NCBI GenBank assembly: GCA_031177445.1 | Contig: JAPSGP010000115.1 | Span: 1-8,080 of the forward strand | Direction of reading: 5' to 3' | DNA from: Acidimicrobiia bacterium | Lineage (GTDB): Bacteria; Actinomycetota; Acidimicrobiia; IMCC26256; JACDBD01 | DNA: 8,080 nt | In this document: in pieces, positions 5,519 to 8,080 of the stretch | Numbering within the stretch: position 1 is the first letter of the stretch | Layout: each line of letters starts with the position of its first letter | The notes under the pieces: model-generated | Databases searched by the model: none | What the model was told of the DNA's origin: nothing | What the model saw: the letters and a program-made list of their open reading frames with translations, nothing else | Translations under genes and position numbers: made by a program

Positions 5519-6283
5519 CTGAGCGGGCAGTTCGGCGCGCGCGATCAGTTCGAGCACACGCGCGATCGCAGTCGCAGCGTCGACGTCGGCGACGACGTCG
5601 CACGTTCGGCCGTCGTCCTTCTTCGACACGCGTCCGTCGTGATCGCTCACGACGGGCGTTCGCTCGATCGTCACCACGGGCTCGCCGAGCAGGGCGAGCA
5701 GCGCCAGCGGGTCGTGCAGGCAGATGACAGCCTCCTCGTCGGCTACCCCGTGGGCACGCTGCTGTGCGATCCAGTCCTCGCACCATTCGGCGAGCTGCGG
5801 GGCACTCGCACGGACCTGATCGAGGTCCGCCGGCGTCAGCCGCATGCGTGCAGTCACGTCGAGCGGGCAGAGCAGGATGGCGTCCGCATCCCGCACCACG
5901 GTGCTTGCGGCTGCGGGATCGGAGCCGAAGTTGTGCTCGACCGTTCGCTCCGCCCCGCGATGGCGGACCGGAATCATCGCTCCGCCCATGACCGCGAGCC
6001 GCGGCAGCCGGCACCCGCCTTCGAGGAGACGGGCGATGTTGGTCAGCGGCCCGATGGCGAGCAGTGCATCCGGCGCCGCGGCGTCGAAGTCGGCGCGGCC
6101 AAGACGCGCACCCGACACGACGAGTGCCGGCGCGAGCTGGCGGGCGACGGCAGCCCGCCACTCGGTGTCGCCGGCGACGGTGCTGACGCCGACGATCTCG
6201 ACGTCAGGATGCGCCGATGCGCACAGCAGCGCGAACGCGTCGTCGGGATTGGTGCCGACGTCGGTGTCGATCCAGAGGCGCAC
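5516..6283 (-). CDS. Nucleoside hydrolase (inosine/uridine-preferring family), compact form
   Basis: A 255-residue cytoplasmic protein of the nucleoside hydrolase family, which cleaves the N-glycosidic bond of ribonucleosides using a bound calcium ion. The N-terminal signature WIDTDVGTNPDDAFALL holds Asp8, Asp14 and Asp15. AIGPLTNIA (76-84), VMGGAM (98-103), HNFGSDPAAA (117-126, Asn118) and LHDPLALL (His190-Asp191) follow in family order, so the calcium site looks complete. The protein is about 50-60 residues shorter than usual members: only about 35 residues separate the first strand pair (STVAGDTE) from AIGPLTN, and the usual region around a HG-DGLG motif is missing. The GTG start at 6283 lies 2 bp after the epimerase stop, so the two genes should be co-transcribed. 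No strong Shine-Dalgarno is seen. Nucleoside salvage is the likely role; substrate preference is open. Confidence 0.88.
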   Translation of the reverse strand: MRLWIDTDVGTNPDDAFALLCASAHPDVEIVGVSTVAGDTEWRAAVARQLAPALVVSGARLGRADFDAAAPDALLAIGPLTNIARLLEGGCRLPRLAVMGGAMIPVRHRGAERTVEHNFGSDPAAASTVVRDADAILLCPLDVTARMRLTPADLDQVRASAPQLAEWCEDWIAQQRAHGVADEEAVICLHDPLALLALLGEPVVTIERTPVVSDHDGRVSKKDDGRTCDVVADVDAATAIARVLELIARAELPAQ

Positions 6284-6285
6284 GC

Positions 6286-7197
6286 TCAGCGTGCTGGTCT
6301 GCCGAGAACCGATCGGAGCGCACCCTCCAACACCGGATGCTCATACCGGAAGGCCGTCGACTCGAGCTTCGCCGGAATCGCGCGTTGTCCGTCGACCAGC
6401 AGGTGCTGGACGAGCTCGGCGCCATAGCGCATCTTGAGCGGGAGCAACGGAGTCGGCAGCACCGTCGGTCGTCGCAGCACCGTGCCCAGTGTTTTGGTGA
6501 ACTCGTTGTTCGTCACCTGGTTCGGCGCCACGAAGTTGACCGGCCCGGCGAGCTGCTCGGTGTCGATGGCATGGACGATCGCGCCGACCTCGTCGTCGAG
6601 GGTGATCCACGGCGTGTACTGACGACCCGAAGCGATGCGACCACCGAGCCCGAGCCGGAACGGGAGGACGAGGCGCGGCAGTGCGCCCCCGTGGCGCGCC
6701 AGCACCATGCCCGAGCGCATGTTCACGACGCGAATGCCGGCTTCCGTTGCTGCTGCAGTCGCGGCTTCCCATGCGCCGCACACCTGGGCCAGGAAGCCCG
6801 CGCCTTGCGACGCATCCTCGGTGACGGGCTGGTCGCCGGTATCGCCGTAGTAGTCGATCCCGGACGCCGAGACGAGCACGCGGGGCTTGCGGTCGAGGCC
6901 CGCCAACGCGCCGGCCAGGAGGCTCGTTCCACGAGTACGGCTCTCGAGGATGAGGCGCTTGCGCTCCGCGCTCCACCGCTTGGCGCCGATGCCGGCGCCC
7001 GCCAGATGCACCACCGCGGCCACGCCCTCGAGGCCTTCGCCGTCGATCGTGCCCGCCATCGGATCCCAGGCCACTACGTCAGGGCTCGAAGTTGGGTTGC
7101 CTCGAACGAGTCGAACCACGCGGTGGCCGGCACGCTCGAGCCCCACCGACAGCGCGGTGCCGATCAGCCCATGCGACCCGGAGATCGCGACATCCAC
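6286..7197 (-). CDS. TIGR01777-family NAD(P)-binding epimerase/oxidoreductase (YfcH-like)
   Basis: A 303-residue extended-SDR protein. The Rossmann glycine motif GSHGLIG (7-13) follows the first strand VAIS. HLAGAGIGAKRWSAERK (64-80), VLVSASGIDYYGDTGD (108-122), CGAWEAAT (140-147), VVNMRSGMVL (157-166) and YTPWITLDDEVGAI (194-207) are the landmarks of the TIGR01777 subfamily. The C-terminal PLLPLKMRYGAEL with EFTKTLGTVLRRP upstream matches the family's extra domain. The family is widespread, binds NAD(P) and has no settled substrate. The GTG at 7197 is chosen because the first strand begins at once (VDVAISGSHG); no Shine-Dalgarno is evident and the transcript might be nearly leaderless. It diverges from tRNA-Lys across a 22-bp gap and precedes the nucleoside hydrolase by 2 bp; no clear metabolic link between the two products is known to me. 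Confidence 0.9.
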   Translation of the reverse strand: MDVAISGSHGLIGTALSVGLERAGHRVVRLVRGNPTSSPDVVAWDPMAGTIDGEGLEGVAAVVHLAGAGIGAKRWSAERKRLILESRTRGTSLLAGALAGLDRKPRVLVSASGIDYYGDTGDQPVTEDASQGAGFLAQVCGAWEAATAAATEAGIRVVNMRSGMVLARHGGALPRLVLPFRLGLGGRIASGRQYTPWITLDDEVGAIVHAIDTEQLAGPVNFVAPNQVTNNEFTKTLGTVLRRPTVLPTPLLPLKMRYGAELVQHLLVDGQRAIPAKLESTAFRYEHPVLEGALRSVLGRPAR

Positions 7198-7202
7198 ACC
7201 GA

Positions 7203-7208
7203 TAGCAT
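7203..7208 (+). promoter_or_regulatory. Candidate -10 box for tRNA-Lys
   Basis: TAGCAT, a four-of-six match to TATAAT, ends 11 bases before the tRNA-Lys 5' end, a normal spacing for a short tRNA leader. It lies inside the 22-bp gap between tRNA-Lys and the divergent epimerase gene, so any -35 contact falls in the epimerase coding sequence; none is convincing. Confidence 0.4.
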
Positions 7209-7219
7209 GGACCGCTCGA

Positions 7220-7296
7220 GCGCCCCTAGCTCAATTGGCTAGAGCAGCGGACTCTTAATCCGCGGGTTCAGGGTTCGAGTCCCTGGGGGCGTACCA
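7220..7296 (+). tRNA. tRNA-Lys (CTT), with encoded CCA
   Basis: A full cloverleaf on the plus strand. Acceptor GCGCCCC (7220-7226) pairs with GGGGCGT (7286-7292); the terminal pair is a G1-T72 wobble. The D arm is AGCTCAATTGGCTAGAGC, the anticodon arm GCGGA-CTCTTAA-TCCGC carries CTT, and the T arm is CAGGG-TTCGAGT-CCCTG. A73 is at 7293, followed directly by CCA (7294-7296). The other tRNAs here lack a genomic CCA, so this one is either family-specific or chance. Confidence 0.95.
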
Positions 7297-7308
7297 GTTG
7301 ACCTGCAC

Positions 7309-7341
7309 GTTCGTCGCGCGACCGCCCCGCGCGCGACGAAC
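7309..7341 (+). terminator. 12-bp GC-rich hairpin downstream of tRNA-Lys
   Basis: GTTCGTCGCGCG (7309-7320) and CGCGCGACGAAC (7330-7341) are exact reverse complements around a 9-base loop. The hairpin starts 12 bases after the encoded CCA, where a tRNA terminator is expected. No U tract follows (AAACCCGC), so it would be a U-poor terminator or an RNA-processing or exonuclease stop. It is symmetric and could act on either strand. Confidence 0.6.
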
Positions 7342-7593
7342 AAACCCGCTGGTTGCAGATCTTCTGCAGAGTCACGCCACGGCTCGACCGGTCGGCGTCA
7401 GCGAATGGCCGATGACGCTCGTTGGGAACCCTCTCGGCCACGAGCTTCGCCGGCCGAAGAGACCGATCACTCCCGGCCTCCGTTGGTGTCTCTACTACCA
7501 ATGACAAAGCCGGGGCGATCCCCTTGCCATCGACACGCGCAAGGAGTCCGTCACAGCCATCAATCGCACCACCTGTTGGTGTAGGAGGTGTAC
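7342..7593 (+). promoter_or_regulatory. Gene-poor ridA upstream region with possible leader
   Basis: About 250 bp hold no gene I can support. A short inverted repeat TGCAGA (7354-7359) / TCTGCA (7363-7368) is present. From 7501 an ATG opens a 27-codon frame ending in TAG at 7582-7584, inside the ridA Shine-Dalgarno. It has six His codons (10, 12, 18, 20, 23, 24) but no ribosome site of its own. No clear -35/-10 pair for ridA was found. Two longer frames crossing this region are not convincing, and the minus-strand one ends inside the tRNA. Confidence 0.3.
7567..7590 (+). promoter_or_regulatory. ridA Shine-Dalgarno within a possible sequestering hairpin
   Basis: AGGAGGTG (7583-7590) is a near-perfect ribosome site 3 bases before the ATG at 7594 (core GGAGG 5 bases before). 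CACCACCT (7567-7574) can pair with all eight of its bases except one A-A mismatch, across an 8-base loop. An alternative hairpin, CACCA (7567-7571) with TGGTG (7577-7581), would leave the ribosome site free. The ribosome site itself is certain; a switching role is inference. Confidence 0.5.
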
Positions 7594-7986
7594 ATGGAAC
7601 GAAAGGCGGTCAACCCCTGGTCTTGGCCCCTGCAGTTGGGGTTCGACCAGGCCCAGCTGATCGAAGGACACAAGCGACAGCTCGTTTGCAGCGGGCAAGA
7701 CGCGGTCGACGCCGACGGTAACCCCCAGCATCCGGGCGACATGGCCGCGCAACTCGAGCTCTCCCTCGACAACCTGGAGGCGCTCCTGGCCCTCGCCGAC
7801 ATGACTCTCGCCAACGTCGTCCGGCTCAACGTGTACACCACGGACGTCGACGAGCTCTTCAACCACTGGGCACGTCTGCCGCAACGTTTCGGGACCGAGA
7901 ATCGCTTTGTGACCTCCGTGCTCGGCATCACGCGCCTGGCAGCCCCTGACCTCCTCGTCTTGTTGGAGGCAACCGCAGTTGACTGA
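7594..7986 (+). CDS. ridA: RidA family protein (YjgF/YER057c/UK114)
   Basis: A 130-residue cytoplasmic protein, the normal length for the family, which forms trimers and hydrolyses reactive enamine/imine intermediates released by PLP enzymes. VCSGQDAVDADGNPQHPGDMAAQLELSLDNLEALLALA (31-68) is the signature N-terminal half. NVVRLNVYTTDVDELF (74-89) is the central strand. Arg104 in ENRFVTSVLGITRLAAPDL sits where the carboxylate-binding Arg of active RidA lies, and Glu125 in LLEATAVD matches the conserved C-terminal Glu. Enamine deaminase activity is therefore plausible, although many Rid subfamilies have other or unknown roles. The N-terminal NPWSWPLQLGFDQAQLIEG is unlike E. coli RidA and suggests a divergent subfamily. 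The ATG at 7594 is chosen over the GTG at 7588 because of the AGGAGGTG site. No neighbouring PLP enzyme is in the window. Confidence 0.92.
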   Translation: MERKAVNPWSWPLQLGFDQAQLIEGHKRQLVCSGQDAVDADGNPQHPGDMAAQLELSLDNLEALLALADMTLANVVRLNVYTTDVDELFNHWARLPQRFGTENRFVTSVLGITRLAAPDLLVLLEATAVD

Positions 7987-8080
7987 CCCGCCGGCCCGGT
8001 ACGCCGTGACCGCCGCGTTCACGCGAGCCCGGGACTGGTCGACGTATTCGTGCGGATAGGTGGCTGACAGGCGCGTGATG
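7987..8080 (-). other. Right edge: possible 3' part of a convergent gene, unresolved
   Basis: On the minus strand from 8079 the frame reads ITRLSATYPHEYVDQSR followed by ARVNAAVTAYRAGGS, with mostly G or C at third positions, which looks coding. The frame has no stop before ridA and would run antisense through it to 7497, which is implausible. Either the real gene ends in another frame after a sequence error or frameshift, or this is a GC-driven mirage. No confident gene is called in these 94 bases. Confidence 0.2.

Noticed and set aside
7268..7507. 79-codon minus-strand frame between tRNA-Lys and ridA
   Set aside because: Its C-terminus is the antisense T arm of tRNA-Lys (PQGLEP ending), it begins at a TTG without a ribosome site, and shows no domain.
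7495..8022. 175-codon minus-strand frame across ridA
   Set aside because: Antisense to a clear RidA gene; kept only as an open question for the portion right of 7986.
1..8080. Mobile element, integrase, CRISPR, phage-defence or biosynthetic cluster
   Set aside because: Several tRNA genes made integration sites worth checking, but no integrase, transposase, attachment-site duplication of a tRNA 3' end, spacer-repeat array or defence domain was found on either strand.

Overview
The window is high-GC bacterial chromosome with tightly packed genes, frequent GTG starts and overlapping stop/start codons. Gene content (a secreted SGNH/GDSL lipoprotein, an actinobacterial-style metal-dependent amidohydrolase, M24 proteins, PPK2, a TIGR01777 epimerase) points to an actinobacterium. 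The SGNH lipoprotein resembles a type I associate with Acidimicrobiia, but that class assignment is inference. I see no transposase, integrase, phage gene, CRISPR array or toxin-antitoxin pair: this is mostly housekeeping and catabolic sequence punctuated by single tRNA genes.

Layout. The left edge holds the 3' end of a + strand tRNA, most likely tRNA-Gly. Facing it is a lipoprotein SGNH hydrolase gene (51-839, -). From 4377 down to 967 runs a three-gene minus-strand operon with overlapping ends: amidohydrolase (3175-4377), intact M24 metallopeptidase-family protein (1985-3178, 4-bp GTGA overlap), and a second M24-fold protein (967-1992, 8-bp overlap) that has lost four of the five metal ligands. 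A GC-rich palindrome after the last gene may end the transcript. tRNA-His(GTG) lies just upstream of this operon, on the same strand.

From 4551 to 7197, still on the minus strand, come a PPK2-family polyphosphate kinase (4551-5339), a leader containing a nested set of inverted repeats (5361-5414), tRNA-Arg(TCT) (5424-5497), a compact nucleoside hydrolase (5516-6283) and a TIGR01777-type NAD(P)-binding epimerase (6286-7197). The last two form a two-gene operon with a 2-bp gap. A candidate -10 box for tRNA-Arg overlaps the stop codon of the nucleoside hydrolase.

On the plus strand, tRNA-Lys(CTT) (7220-7293, followed by an encoded CCA) diverges from the epimerase gene with only 22 bp between them. 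It is followed by a strong 12-bp hairpin, a gene-poor stretch of about 250 bp, and a RidA-family gene (7594-7986). The ridA Shine-Dalgarno can be sequestered by an upstream sequence that also forms two His codons of a small His-rich leader reading frame.

The best candidates for something undescribed are the pairing of a catalytically complete M24 protein with a ligand-less paralogue in one translationally coupled operon with an amidohydrolase, the alternative hairpins ahead of ppk2, and the possible ridA translational switch. All three are hypotheses from sequence alone.
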